Made by a program: the position numbers and the translations under genes. Source: Thermococcus sp. AM4 (GTDB lineage Archaea; Methanobacteriota_B; Thermococci; Thermococcales; Thermococcaceae). Taken from it: a stretch of 64,000 bases of DNA. A model generated the notes under the pieces. That model was not told the origin of the DNA, did not search any database, and saw only the letters and a program-made list of their open reading frames with translations. Positions within the stretch are counted from its first letter, which is position 1. The number at the start of each line of letters is the position of its first letter. This document shows positions 16,122 through 24,908 of the stretch, piece after piece. The stretch is from positions 1,488,001 through 1,552,000 of the forward strand of contig NC_016051.1 of NCBI RefSeq assembly GCF_000151205.2. The letters run 5' to 3'.

Positions 16122-17453
16122 TCACCCCAGACCAAGGAGATGCATGAACTCGCCGGTGTGCCCGGTCATGCTTATCAGCACGGGCAGGACGAGGCCGCCG
16201 AGGCAGTAGCTCCTCCTCGTGTTGAAGGCAGCCGCCATCATGCCTATGGCAGTCGAGACGAAGAGGACAAGCACACCCATCGGGCCGGTGAGGACGTAGG
16301 AGATCACTATGAGAACCACCGCAACGACGTAGGAGAGCTTTCTGATGTGGACCACCGTGAAGCTCTTAGCTATGAGCCTGGAGAGGTAGTAGGTGAACAC
16401 GAAGCTTATCCCCGCGCTGAGCAGGATGACGCCTATGGCCGCGAGGTACTCGGCGTAGCTCTTCGGCGTGTAGACCGAGCTCACCAGCCACGCCGCCGCC
16501 CCCCTCGTCAGCCTGAGGTTCGGCAGGAAGAGGAGCGTGAAGGCGCCAACGTAGTAGATCACCCTGTTGACGCCCTGGCTGATGATGAAGGCGTCATCAC
16601 CGCGCTGGCTGGTTATGTGGCCCGCTATGAGAGCCCCCATACCTCCAGTGATTATCGGGTAAACGGCCGCTATCGTGCCTCCTAAGGCCCCTCCAAAGCT
16701 CGCCTTGAGGGTGTTGTAAACGCTGCTCTCGACCTTGTCGTCGACCTTCTGCGGGAGCATCGGCGGGTTGGAGAGGATGTTGAGGAGAACCCACGACATT
16801 CCGAAGAAGCCTATGAACATCGGCGTTAAGCGGGTGTAGGCGCTGGTTGAGGGAAGCAGATTGGTGTTCATGACCGCGAAGCCGAGGACGCCCGAGAGGA
16901 AGAACACCAGCATTCCGCCGAGTATCTGCCTCCAAGCTAACCAGAGTCTCTGGAGGGGCGTTTTACCGCGGTCGCCCTCCTTGGGCCACTCGCTCATGAA
17001 CATGAAGACCACTATGGCGGTGAGGAAGTAGGTTATGTAGGGGCTGGTCGCCTGGTAGATCGGCGGGAGGACCTTGGGGAAGATGAAGAGGGCGCTGAGC
17101 ACGAGTATCAGCGTCCCGGCAACCGCGCCAATTAGGTATAGCAGCACGGCCTCGTGTCCCCTGCCGAGAAGCAGGTAGCGCTGGGTTGGGAAGAGGAGGA
17201 AGACCGCGCTCTCGTCGGCGACGCTGAAGTAGACGCTCGATATCGCGCTCACGTAGGCGTAGGCGACTATCGCGCCGATCGCGAAGAACGGAAAGGCCTG
17301 AACCGGCATCAGCTCGCCGACGCCGAAGACCGCAACGAGTAGGGCCATGATGTTGAAGATGTGAAAGCCGGGGATCCAGGAGATGACCGCCCCAAAGAGC
17401 ACCCCGGCGAGCGACCAGACCAGGATCTCGGAGAGGGGAACCATGGGCATCAC
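16122..17453 (-). CDS. TctA-like (tripartite tricarboxylate transporter family) archaeal membrane protein
   Basis: This 443-residue protein has about ten to twelve hydrophobic helices. The N-terminal GVLFGAVISWIPGFHIFN and the internal repeat-like GGALGGTIAAVYPIITGGMGA match the TctA signature spread over two inverted halves. Bacterial TctA works with TctB and a periplasmic binding protein; here the neighbours are OB-fold proteins instead, so the transported substance may differ. The start (MMPMVPLSE) is one to three codons uncertain; an ATG after GGTGAT is likely. It follows the OB-fold anchor gene by one base and precedes the YdjM-like gene by six bases. Confidence 0.82.
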   Translation of the reverse strand: MMPMVPLSEILVWSLAGVLFGAVISWIPGFHIFNIMALLVAVFGVGELMPVQAFPFFAIGAIVAYAYVSAISSVYFSVADESAVFLLFPTQRYLLLGRGHEAVLLYLIGAVAGTLILVLSALFIFPKVLPPIYQATSPYITYFLTAIVVFMFMSEWPKEGDRGKTPLQRLWLAWRQILGGMLVFFLSGVLGFAVMNTNLLPSTSAYTRLTPMFIGFFGMSWVLLNILSNPPMLPQKVDDKVESSVYNTLKASFGGALGGTIAAVYPIITGGMGALIAGHITSQRGDDAFIISQGVNRVIYYVGAFTLLFLPNLRLTRGAAAWLVSSVYTPKSYAEYLAAIGVILLSAGISFVFTYYLSRLIAKSFTVVHIRKLSYVVAVVLIVISYVLTGPMGVLVLFVSTAIGMMAAAFNTRRSYCLGGLVLPVLISMTGHTGEFMHLLGLG

Positions 17454-17454
17454 C

Positions 17455-19401
17455 TCACTCCTTGATCACCGCGTCTCCCCTGTATGGAACGACCTCAAAG
17501 GTTCCCCTATACTCCGTAACGTAGCCGCCGATCTTCACGGTGTCCCCCTCGCTGAAGGTCTTGTCGCCAAGAACGCTCTTTGGAATGAAGACGACGAGCT
17601 CGCCGCTTCCGTCGTCTATCGTGAGCTTGACGAAGAAACTCCCCGTGTAGACGCTCTTAACCGTTCCCTGAACGACGACGGTCTTTCCGAGCATGTCCTT
17701 GGAAACCTTCCCGGTCTCGACCAGGGGTGAGGCAACGGCCTTGACGACGTCAATCGAAACGACCTTGGAATCGTCGGCGTTGTAGGTTATCTCGAGCTCG
17801 CTTCCAGTTCCGGCCTTGAGCGGGTTGGGTATCATGTCGCGCGGAACCGTGAGGTTCGCCTTTCCGGTGTCGTCGGAGACCTCAATGAGGTAGTTCGGCT
17901 TGGAGTAGTAAACGGCCTCCCACTTCACCTTCAGCTTAACGGTGCCGCTTGCAGAGGAGAGTTCGGAGAGTGTTATCGTTCCGTTTCCGCCCTGGCCCTG
18001 GTTGGGGGTCGTAGTTTCGGTCGTTCCGCCGATTGGCTTTCCGTAGGCGACTATGGCGTCAGGGGTGTAGGGTATGACCTCGAGCGTTCCCCTGTACTCG
18101 TCGAGGTAGCCGGCGACCTTGACGCCGAGTCCGGCCTTGAGCTGGCCCTTCACGTTCTCGTCGAGCTCCTTGACAACGGATCCCGGAATGAAGACGGCTA
18201 TCTCGCCTGTTCCATCGCTGATGACGAGCTTGAGGTTCGAGCCAACGTTGGCAGTGCTCACCACGTTGCCCTCCACAACCACTATCCTTCCGAGCATGTC
18301 GGCGGAGAGGTCCTTGATCTTGCTCAGCTCGGGCCTGACCGGGTTGATAACCTCGAACTTCGAGACCTTGAGCGTGCCGTTGTCGCCAACGAGGCCAATG
18401 GCCTTGATCCTCGATCCTGAACCGGCCTGGAACGGGTTTATCTCGGCCAGCACGTCCCTTGAGGTGTACAGAACGGCCGAAACGCCTCCGTCGCTGACGG
18501 TGACGAGGTATTGCCCGGACTTGTAGGTTATCTTCTCGAGCGTGGCCTCGACCGAAACGGTCTCCCCGACGTGGTCCTTGAGCTCGTTCAGCGAAACCTG
18601 CGGAACCTGCTGGGCTCCCATCACCCTGAAGTCCTTAAGATCCCTCACGACGATCTCGGGCGAGCTGCCCTTGTAGAGGTAAACCACTCCCGCTGCCTTG
18701 ACCTGATCGCCGAGGGCAACCTCGGGGGCCTTTCCAACGACGAGGAGAACCTTGGGGATGAGAACGGTAACTTTGCCCGAGCCCGTGTCAACCTCCATCA
18801 GGATCCCGCTGCTGACGTTGTTGAGGGACGTAACGAGGCCCTCGGTGTAGACGTACTCGTTGGCCATCTTCTCGGTGAGGGTCGTTACCTTGGGCGGATT
18901 GCTGGAGTAGGCTTTGCTTATGAACTTAAGCCCATCCAGATACTGGAGCATTCCGTAGGTGTAGGTCTCCCTCACGCGGAGCTGGATTTCCGCCTCGATC
19001 CTGTCGCCGGGGAAGGGAACCTTCCCCTCCTCGATGAGCTTTTCCGCCAGCGGGGAATAAACCCTGATGTCGATCGAGCCCGTGCCATCGTTGACGGAGA
19101 AGGTAACGCTCAGCTTGCCGCCGGTTTCGGATACGTAGGGAACGCTCACAACGTTTCCTTCCACCCTAACGACGGCGTAGTTCATCAGGTAGTTGCCGTA
19201 GACGTCGCTTATCTTCGCCATCGGAGCCTGGGCGCCCTGGGCCGCTATGAGGATCAGGGCGACGCCGAGGACAGCTATGACGAGGGAAACGTACTTCAGC
19301 TTCGAGACGTCGATCTTCTTCTGCTCCTTGAGTCCGTGATAGTAAAGCTTCTTTTCCTCCTTTCTGGAGTCGGGATTTCCATTTGAGCCGTTTGAGGTCA
19401 C
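17455..19401 (-). CDS. membrane-anchored surface protein with about six OB-fold repeats
   Basis: This 648-residue protein has a short cytoplasmic start, one membrane helix (VSLVIAVLGVALILIAAQG, about residues 38-56) and a large outer region made of OB-fold units. They are recognisable by V.GNVVS..., DGTGEIAVFIP and GGYVTEYRGTFEVVPY patterns, about 90-100 residues each. A Thr-rich linker (GGTTETTTPNQGQGG) lies near residue 465. The GTG at 19401 is chosen because GGGGGTG lies five bases upstream. Units three to six match the four units of the lipoprotein encoded at 19508-20914. OB folds bind nucleic acid, sugars or proteins; the ligand is unknown. It is probably co-transcribed with the permease and the YdjM-like gene. 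Confidence 0.82.
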   Translation of the reverse strand: MTSNGSNGNPDSRKEEKKLYYHGLKEQKKIDVSKLKYVSLVIAVLGVALILIAAQGAQAPMAKISDVYGNYLMNYAVVRVEGNVVSVPYVSETGGKLSVTFSVNDGTGSIDIRVYSPLAEKLIEEGKVPFPGDRIEAEIQLRVRETYTYGMLQYLDGLKFISKAYSSNPPKVTTLTEKMANEYVYTEGLVTSLNNVSSGILMEVDTGSGKVTVLIPKVLLVVGKAPEVALGDQVKAAGVVYLYKGSSPEIVVRDLKDFRVMGAQQVPQVSLNELKDHVGETVSVEATLEKITYKSGQYLVTVSDGGVSAVLYTSRDVLAEINPFQAGSGSRIKAIGLVGDNGTLKVSKFEVINPVRPELSKIKDLSADMLGRIVVVEGNVVSTANVGSNLKLVISDGTGEIAVFIPGSVVKELDENVKGQLKAGLGVKVAGYLDEYRGTLEVIPYTPDAIVAYGKPIGGTTETTTPNQGQGGNGTITLSELSSASGTVKLKVKWEAVYYSKPNYLIEVSDDTGKANLTVPRDMIPNPLKAGTGSELEITYNADDSKVVSIDVVKAVASPLVETGKVSKDMLGKTVVVQGTVKSVYTGSFFVKLTIDDGSGELVVFIPKSVLGDKTFSEGDTVKIGGYVTEYRGTFEVVPYRGDAVIKE

Positions 19402-19507
19402 GCTAACACCCCCCAACTTTCGGGATTTCGGGACGTAGCAAGGGAGTAGAAGGGCCGGGCTTTTAACAGTTTCGTGTATAACCCTGACCAGCGAAAAAAT
19501 GAAAGGG

Positions 19508-20914
19508 TCAGGTCAGTATCTCGATGCCCTCGACGGAGTAGGGTATGATCTCTATCGTGCCCTTGTACTCCGTAACGTAGCCGCCGATCTCAACGGTGAC
19601 CCCGTTCTGGAGCTTTGACTTCACGTCCTCCGGCAGCTTGGAAGCGACTGAGGAAGGCACGAAGACGGTTATGTTGCCGCTGCCGTCAACGACGAGGAAC
19701 TTAAGGTTCGCGCCGAGGGTCTTGAAGTCCGAAACGGTTCCCTGAACGACGACGGTCTTTCCGAGGAGTTCTGTGGTAACGTTGGCCGTGCTGAGGAGCG
19801 GCGACGGCTGCGGGCTGACGACGGTGAGGTTGAGAACCTTCATCGAGGAGGCATCGACTACCAGGTGGAGCACGCTTCCCGTTCCGGCCTTTACAGGGTT
19901 CGGGAGGAGCTCCCTCTCCGCCGTGAGGTTCGCCTTCCCGGTGTCGTCGGAAACTTCAATGAGGTAGTTCGGCTTGGAGTAGTAGAGCCTGACCCAGGTG
20001 GCGTTGAGCTGAACCGTGCCGCTGGCCGAGGAGAGGCCGGAAACCGTAACCCACTGGACTTCAGTCTGGGTGGTCGTCGTGGTCTGCTGAGAGGTTGTTG
20101 TCGTTGTGGTTGTCGTCTCTATCTCGAGGGGCTTTCCGTAGGCAACTATTCCCTCTGGAACGTACGGGATAACCTCAAGTGTCCCCTTGTACTCGTCGAT
20201 GTAGCCGCCTATCTTAACGCCGAGGCCCTCCTTCAGGCCGGAGAGGGTCTCGTTTGAGAGCTCCTTGACAACGGATCCCGGAATGAAGATGGCTATCTCA
20301 CCGGTTCCGTCGGTGACGGTCAGCTTGAGGTTTGAGCCTATCTTCTTCGTGCTGACGATGTTGCCCTCGATGACGACGATCTTCCCGAGCATGCCGGCGG
20401 AGAGGTCCTTGATCTTGCTGATCGTTGGGGCCTTCTTCTCCACGACCTCGATTTCACCGGCCGAGAGCTGCTCCCGGGACTTCACCTCGCCGGTAACGAG
20501 GATCTTTGAGCCAACGCCGACCTCGAGCGGGTTGAGAACGGACAGGAGCTCACGCTTCGCCGTGACGTTTACCTTTGCCCCGTTTTCGCCGATCGATATA
20601 ACGTAGACGTGGTTCGCTGAGTCGTAGGAGAGGCCGAGGAGAAGGCCCTCAACGCTGACGTTCTTTCCGACGTAGTTTCCTATTTCACCTATCGGTACCC
20701 TCGGAACGGAGGGCGTTGAGGTTGTGGTTGTGGTCTGCTGAGACGTCGTTGTGGTTGTTGTAGTTGTCGGGGCGGAGGAAGTGCTCGTTGTCTGGGCCTG
20801 AGAGCTGGTCGATGAGCTCGTTGGAGTGCCCTCTTTGGAGCCGCCCCCGATACAGCCGGCGGAGATCACGACCAGGCCTATCAGGAGCAGGGCTAAAGCA
20901 AACTTTGCCCTCAT
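19508..20914 (-). CDS. lipoprotein with four OB-fold repeats and two Thr-rich linkers
   Basis: This 468-residue protein starts with a lipoprotein signal ending at lipobox SAGC (Cys about residue 21), followed by a Ser/Thr-rich spacer to about residue 68, likely O-glycosylated and spanning the S-layer. Two OB-fold units follow (VPIGEIGNYVGKNVSVEG, ISKIKDLSAGMLGKIVVIEG), then a second Thr-rich linker near residue 270, then two more units. The second unit is nearly the same as one in the 17455-19401 protein. It lies about 100 bases before that gene, same strand, so the two are probably one system, with a separate promoter possible. Confidence 0.85.
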   Translation of the reverse strand: MRAKFALALLLIGLVVISAGCIGGGSKEGTPTSSSTSSQAQTTSTSSAPTTTTTTTTSQQTTTTTSTPSVPRVPIGEIGNYVGKNVSVEGLLLGLSYDSANHVYVISIGENGAKVNVTAKRELLSVLNPLEVGVGSKILVTGEVKSREQLSAGEIEVVEKKAPTISKIKDLSAGMLGKIVVIEGNIVSTKKIGSNLKLTVTDGTGEIAIFIPGSVVKELSNETLSGLKEGLGVKIGGYIDEYKGTLEVIPYVPEGIVAYGKPLEIETTTTTTTTSQQTTTTTQTEVQWVTVSGLSSASGTVQLNATWVRLYYSKPNYLIEVSDDTGKANLTAERELLPNPVKAGTGSVLHLVVDASSMKVLNLTVVSPQPSPLLSTANVTTELLGKTVVVQGTVSDFKTLGANLKFLVVDGSGNITVFVPSSVASKLPEDVKSKLQNGVTVEIGGYVTEYKGTIEIIPYSVEGIEILT

Positions 20915-20984
20915 GGAGATTCACCTCTACCCAGTTCCGAGAAGCGGTATATAGCTCTTTCTGAAGAAAGTTGAGAAAAGGGGA

Positions 20985-22856
20985 TCACTCCTTCCCGGAC
21001 TTCAGTATCTTCTCGACGTCGAAGCCCTCCTCGTACTTTCTAAGCTTCCTCTCGAAGAACTCGATGAAGAGCTTGTAGCGCTTCGAGCGGTGCTTCGGGC
21101 TTCCGCGGATGCTGTGGCCGTGCGGGCCCCTCTTGAAGACAGCTATGTAGGCCTCCTTGCCGAGGTCCTTGAGCACGTTGTAGAACATCAGGCTCTGGTC
21201 GAGCGGACAGCGGTAGTCCTCGAGCGAGTGTATAAGCAGTATCGGGGCCTTCACGTTCTTCGCGTAGAACAGCGGGCTGAGCTTCCGGTAGTTCTCGTTT
21301 TCGAGTGGGTTCGGGCCGATGACCTCGACGTCGAACCAGAGGCCGATGTCCGAGAAGGCATAACTTGTCAGCCAGTAGCTTATGCCGTTCTCGCTGATTC
21401 CGGCCTTGAAGAGGTCGCTCTGCGTTAGCGCCCAGTTGGTCATGAATCCGCCGTAGCTTATTCCCGTTATGCCAACCCTCTCCCTGTCGGCCTGAGGCTC
21501 GAGCTTGAAGAACTCCTCTATTCCTGCCATTATGTCCTCGAAGTCCTCCAGGCCGGTTCTCTGGAGGACGCGGAGCGCGAAGTCTTCGCTGTAGCCGTCG
21601 CTGCCGCGCGGGTTGACGTAGACAACGTAGTAGCCCTTGTTCGCCATCAGCTGCATCTCGTAGACGAAGCGGTGGCCGTACATTCCCTTCGGCCCGCCGT
21701 GGACGGAGACTATCACAGGGGCCTTCTCGTCCTCCTTGAGCTCCGGTTTGAGGTACCAGCCGTCTATCTCAAGGTCCTTGCTCCCGAACCTGAAGTGCCT
21801 CGGCTCGAAAGTCTTGAGCTTCCTGAATATTGGCCCGTTGTAGTCGGTGACCTGCTTGAGCTCGCCGTCGTAGAGGTAGAGCTCGCCTATCCTCGTTGCC
21901 GTCATTATGAGGAGCAGTGCCTTTCCGTTGCTGGCATCCAAGCCGTAAATCCAGTGGTCGCCAACGACGACCCTCTCAGCTTTACCGTCCCAGAGCCAGA
22001 GGTGAACGCTGCCAGCGTCTGGCGTCAGGAAGTAGACCTTGCCTTCCGTTAGCTTCGCACCCCAGACGTCGAGCGGGCCCTCGTAGACGGGCTTGAGCTC
22101 GCCGTCGTAGATGTAAAGCCAGTCGTGCTCGCTCATGAACTTCTTTTCCCTCTTGCCGCTCAGGAGGATAGCTTTTCCGTCGGAATCAACGGCCCTGAGG
22201 GAAACGCGCTCGAAGAGCTTCTCCTCGTTTCCGTCCTTCCAGAGGTAGATGTCGTAGAACTTGAAGAGGGCCGGCTTGCCGTCCTCGCGGTGCGGGACGT
22301 TGATGAGTATTCCATCCCCGTGCCAGAGGCCGGAGCTAAAGCGGGGCTTCTCGAACTCTTCTATAACCTCTTCGGCCTCGGTGTCGAGGACCCAGAAGGT
22401 CGTCTTCTCGCCGTCGAGGAAGCCCATACTGTCGAACCAGAAGGGAACGTCGTCGTCGAAGACGAAGTCGTCATCGTCGTGCCTCTTGAAGCCGACCACC
22501 AGAAGCCTCCTTGAGTCGTCGTTCCACTGGAGGGAGCGAATGTTCTTGGCCGAGAGAACCTTCTTAGCCGAGAGAGTCTCAAGCTCGGCAACCCAGACCT
22601 CTGTTTCCTTCTTCTCCTCGTTGGGCCTCGTGAAGGCGAGCTTTCTGCCGTCCGGCGAGAGTCTCGGCATGGAGGCGTTCTCGATGAAGCGCTTTGAGCC
22701 GGTCTCAAGGTCCTCAACGACTACAGTGCTCTCGTACCTGTTGTCCTTCATGTTCACCTTGGTCAGGGTGTAGGCTACTTTCGAGCCTTCGATCCTCGGG
22801 TCGTTCACGTAGGCGAACCGAGAAAAGGTCTTCTCGTTCCATTCGATACCGCTCAT
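20985..22856 (-). CDS. acylaminoacyl-peptidase-like serine peptidase (family S9)
   Basis: This 623-residue prolyl oligopeptidase-family enzyme has an N-terminal beta-propeller (about residues 1-360) and a C-terminal alpha/beta hydrolase. The catalytic triad can be seen: Ser about residue 467 in GITGISYGGFM, Asp in HSLEDYRCP (about 545) and His in GPHGHSI (about 579). VHGGPKGMYG forms the oxyanion region. It removes N-acylated residues or short peptides in the cytoplasm; no signal peptide is seen. ATG 22856 is preceded by GGTGAT, and a TATA box CTTATATACC lies at about 22889-22898 on the minus strand. It stands alone. Confidence 0.92.
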   Translation of the reverse strand: MSGIEWNEKTFSRFAYVNDPRIEGSKVAYTLTKVNMKDNRYESTVVVEDLETGSKRFIENASMPRLSPDGRKLAFTRPNEEKKETEVWVAELETLSAKKVLSAKNIRSLQWNDDSRRLLVVGFKRHDDDDFVFDDDVPFWFDSMGFLDGEKTTFWVLDTEAEEVIEEFEKPRFSSGLWHGDGILINVPHREDGKPALFKFYDIYLWKDGNEEKLFERVSLRAVDSDGKAILLSGKREKKFMSEHDWLYIYDGELKPVYEGPLDVWGAKLTEGKVYFLTPDAGSVHLWLWDGKAERVVVGDHWIYGLDASNGKALLLIMTATRIGELYLYDGELKQVTDYNGPIFRKLKTFEPRHFRFGSKDLEIDGWYLKPELKEDEKAPVIVSVHGGPKGMYGHRFVYEMQLMANKGYYVVYVNPRGSDGYSEDFALRVLQRTGLEDFEDIMAGIEEFFKLEPQADRERVGITGISYGGFMTNWALTQSDLFKAGISENGISYWLTSYAFSDIGLWFDVEVIGPNPLENENYRKLSPLFYAKNVKAPILLIHSLEDYRCPLDQSLMFYNVLKDLGKEAYIAVFKRGPHGHSIRGSPKHRSKRYKLFIEFFERKLRKYEEGFDVEKILKSGKE

Positions 22857-22972
22857 AACGCTATCACCGTGTTATGATAAGCGCCGAGGTATATAAGCTT
22901 AACCCCGATGAACATCAATGGACATGGGAACCTTTAAAAAGAGCCCGCCGATAACGCTGGAAGGTGAGGGCG

Positions 22973-23308
22973 ATGAAGGAAACAACGGCCGTTGCGGTGA
23001 TATTCAGCACGGGACTGCTGCTCTCGCTCGCGCTGAGGACGTACTGGGGGGTTGTCTTCGCGGCGATGGGAATTCCCGTTTATCTCGCCTACATAGCGAG
23101 GGAGCAGAACATCCTCGCGAAGTCGAGGCTCTACGACAGGGACCTCTTCGTGATGATCGGAATAGCCATAGCGGTCATACTGGGCTTCGACTACTTCTGG
23201 GATCCAAGGGCTGGCTTAATAACGCTCGCGATAGTCGTGCCGGTCATAGCGGCTCTCCACGACAGGATGAGACGCTCAAAGGGTGGCCAGAACGTCCAGC
23301 ACGGCTGA
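22973..23308 (+). CDS. small membrane protein of unknown function
   Basis: This 111-residue protein has three or four hydrophobic segments (about residues 5-22, 26-38, 58-75, 79-95) and a basic C-terminal tail. I do not recognise the family. ATG 22973 follows GGTGAGG by a few bases, which is preferred over the GTG at 22964 that forms part of that site; a TATA-like CTTTAAAAAG lies at about 22930. Its 3' end overlaps the end of the kinase-like gene on the other strand by 33 bases. Confidence 0.7.
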   Translation: MKETTAVAVIFSTGLLLSLALRTYWGVVFAAMGIPVYLAYIAREQNILAKSRLYDRDLFVMIGIAIAVILGFDYFWDPRAGLITLAIVVPVIAALHDRMRRSKGGQNVQHG

Positions 23309-23923
23309 GAGCTTCCCCTCCCTCTTGTAGAGTCTAAGGGCGCTTTTCATAGCCTCTCGAAAGCTCTCGTCGAGGTTGAACCTCTCATAAAGCCTCCTGG
23401 ATATCGCGTTCTTCCCTATGAAGAGCATTGCCATCGCCGAGGTCAGGTTGTTGGGCTTCCTCCAGTTGGCCTTCTCGAAGTCGATGATGTAAACGCGATC
23501 GCCGATTATGATGTGCTTGCCCCCCTGGATCTGGCCGTGATCGAGGTAAAGCCTGTCAAGTAAGGCAGTTTTCTCCGCTATCTGGAAGAGGTGCCTCTTC
23601 TCGACCTCGGCGTAAAGGATCGGCTCCCCCTCAGCGAACTCTCGAACGATGTAGCTCAGATTCTCTATCCTGCCCCGTGTGATGAGCGGGGGTGAAACCC
23701 CGAAGGGTGCTATGGCCTCGAGTATTCCAGCTTCCCTCGAGAAGTTGTCCCTGGGTGAATCCGGCCTCTGGAGCTTGACGATTACCCTCTTTTCCCCGAG
23801 CCTCCCGAGAAAAACGACGCTGGTCGTGCCCTTGGAGTACGGCTGGAGGGCCTCGATTCCAAGCCCCGAAAGCTCCCGGAAGAGGTTATCCCTTATGCGC
23901 TCGGGTATCAGGTGGTCGAACAT
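23276..23923 (-). CDS. protein kinase-like protein (small RIO/Ser-Thr kinase fold)
   Basis: This 215-residue single-domain protein has kinase landmarks: a glycine-poor loop KGTTSVVFLGRL, the ATP lysine in KRVIVKLQRP, a helix C-like region SREAGILEAI, a catalytic loop LDHGQIQGGKHIII and the metal-binding IIDFEKANW. The catalytic loop has HGQ in place of HGD/HRD, with Asp just before the His, so catalysis may be unusual. Archaeal relatives are annotated as putative serine/threonine kinases. A TATA-like TATTTAAGG lies about 20 bases before the ATG at 23923, so the start or promoter may be offset and the message leaderless. Confidence 0.8.
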   Translation of the reverse strand: MFDHLIPERIRDNLFRELSGLGIEALQPYSKGTTSVVFLGRLGEKRVIVKLQRPDSPRDNFSREAGILEAIAPFGVSPPLITRGRIENLSYIVREFAEGEPILYAEVEKRHLFQIAEKTALLDRLYLDHGQIQGGKHIIIGDRVYIIDFEKANWRKPNNLTSAMAMLFIGKNAISRRLYERFNLDESFREAMKSALRLYKREGKLSAVLDVLATL

Positions 23924-23977
23924 GGCCCTCGATAACCTTAAATACCCCCTCCAATAAAATAGTTTTGGTGATAGCCC

Positions 23978-24205
23978 ATGGTGACGGCTTTTATTTTGAT
24001 GGTTACGGCCGCTGGAAAGGAAAGGGAGGTTATGGAGAAGCTTCTCGCCATGCCAGAGGTTAAAGAGGCCTACGTTGTTTACGGCGAGTACGACCTCGTT
24101 GTTAAGGTCGAGACCGACACGCTCAAGGACCTTGACCAGTTCATAACGGAAAAGATAAGGCGCATGCCGGAAATCCAGATGACCTCGACGATGATAGCGA
24201 TCTGA
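23978..24205 (+). CDS. stand-alone Lrp/AsnC ligand-binding (RAM) domain protein
   Basis: This 75-residue protein consists only of the RAM effector-binding domain of Lrp/AsnC regulators: FILMVTAAGKEREVMEKL, then EAYVVYGEYDLVVKVET and MTSTMIAI. There is no helix-turn-helix, so it cannot bind DNA alone. Such proteins form ring-like oligomers that bind amino acids and may modulate full-length Lrp proteins. ATG 23978 follows GGTGAT by seven bases. It is divergent from the kinase-like gene with a 54-base shared promoter region. Confidence 0.9.
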   Translation: MVTAFILMVTAAGKEREVMEKLLAMPEVKEAYVVYGEYDLVVKVETDTLKDLDQFITEKIRRMPEIQMTSTMIAI

Positions 24206-24229
24206 TTTCGTTCTTCTCTTCTTCCGCGC

Positions 24230-24904
24230 TCACTTGTTCATCATCAGCCTTATCCTCTCGGCGGCGTCTTTGGCCTTGTCCGAGATGTTGCTGAGCGTTC
24301 TCGCGATGTTGAGAATGTAGGTTCCGTCGCCCCACGTCAGCCTGTCCTCGTTTCTGAAGACGAGCCTCATCAGCTCGGTGTCAAGGCCGTCTATGTTCTT
24401 CTCAACCCCCTCGATCTCCCTGATGAGCCCGTACTCCCTCTCGATCTCCTTCTCGGCAAAGCCGCTCTCTATGACCCGGTCCATCTGGACTATGGCCTCG
24501 TAAACGAGCTTCGCGGCCTTGATGCTCTCCTGCCCCATCCTGAGTATCACGTCCTTGATCTCCTCCGGTATATCCCCCGGTCTCTTCACGAGCAGCCACT
24601 TGGCGGTGTCCTCGGCGGCGTCGGCAACCTTGTCCTGCATGTGGAGGTATATGAGCACGTCCTCCCTGGCAACGGCCATCATGAGCCTCGAACTGAGCGA
24701 GTCCCTTATCTCCTCCTTTATCCTGTCGGCCACGTCCTCGAGCCGGTCGACCTCAACCGCGAGCCTCTCCATCTCCCCGTAGTTTCCGGCACGCCACGCC
24801 TGGAGGGCCCTCTCAAGGGTTTCAACGGTCTCGATGACCACTTCCGCGTGCTTTATGAGGGGTTTGAAGGGGCTCTTCGCGAAGAGCTTCGTCCACACCT
24901 GCAT
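24230..24904 (-). CDS. DUF47/PhoU-like phosphate transport regulator
   Basis: This 224-residue all-helical protein belongs to the DUF47 (TIGR00153) family of PhoU-like proteins. Repeated acidic metal-binding helices are visible, for example EVDRLEDVADRIKEEIRDSL and HMQDKVADAAEDTAKWLL. Members sit next to PiT transporters and are thought to gate or regulate them at the membrane inner face. ATG 24904 follows GGGGTGAT, four bases after the stop of the PiT gene, so the pair is one operon. Confidence 0.9.
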   Translation of the reverse strand: MQVWTKLFAKSPFKPLIKHAEVVIETVETLERALQAWRAGNYGEMERLAVEVDRLEDVADRIKEEIRDSLSSRLMMAVAREDVLIYLHMQDKVADAAEDTAKWLLVKRPGDIPEEIKDVILRMGQESIKAAKLVYEAIVQMDRVIESGFAEKEIEREYGLIREIEGVEKNIDGLDTELMRLVFRNEDRLTWGDGTYILNIARTLSNISDKAKDAAERIRLMMNK

Positions 24905-24908
24905 ACGA

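Noticed and set aside
15174-16685. 503-residue open frame on the plus strand opposite the YdjM-like and TctA-like genes
   Set aside because: Its composition is an antisense shadow of two well-supported membrane protein genes; no family match, and no ribosome site.
22862-22879. Glycolytic-motif-like TATCAC-CGTGTT-ATGATA at the start of the acylaminoacyl-peptidase gene
   Set aside because: The spacer is six bases instead of five, so the half-sites are out of phase with the Tgr consensus, and part of the match is the GGTGAT ribosome site. The gene has no clear link to sugar metabolism.
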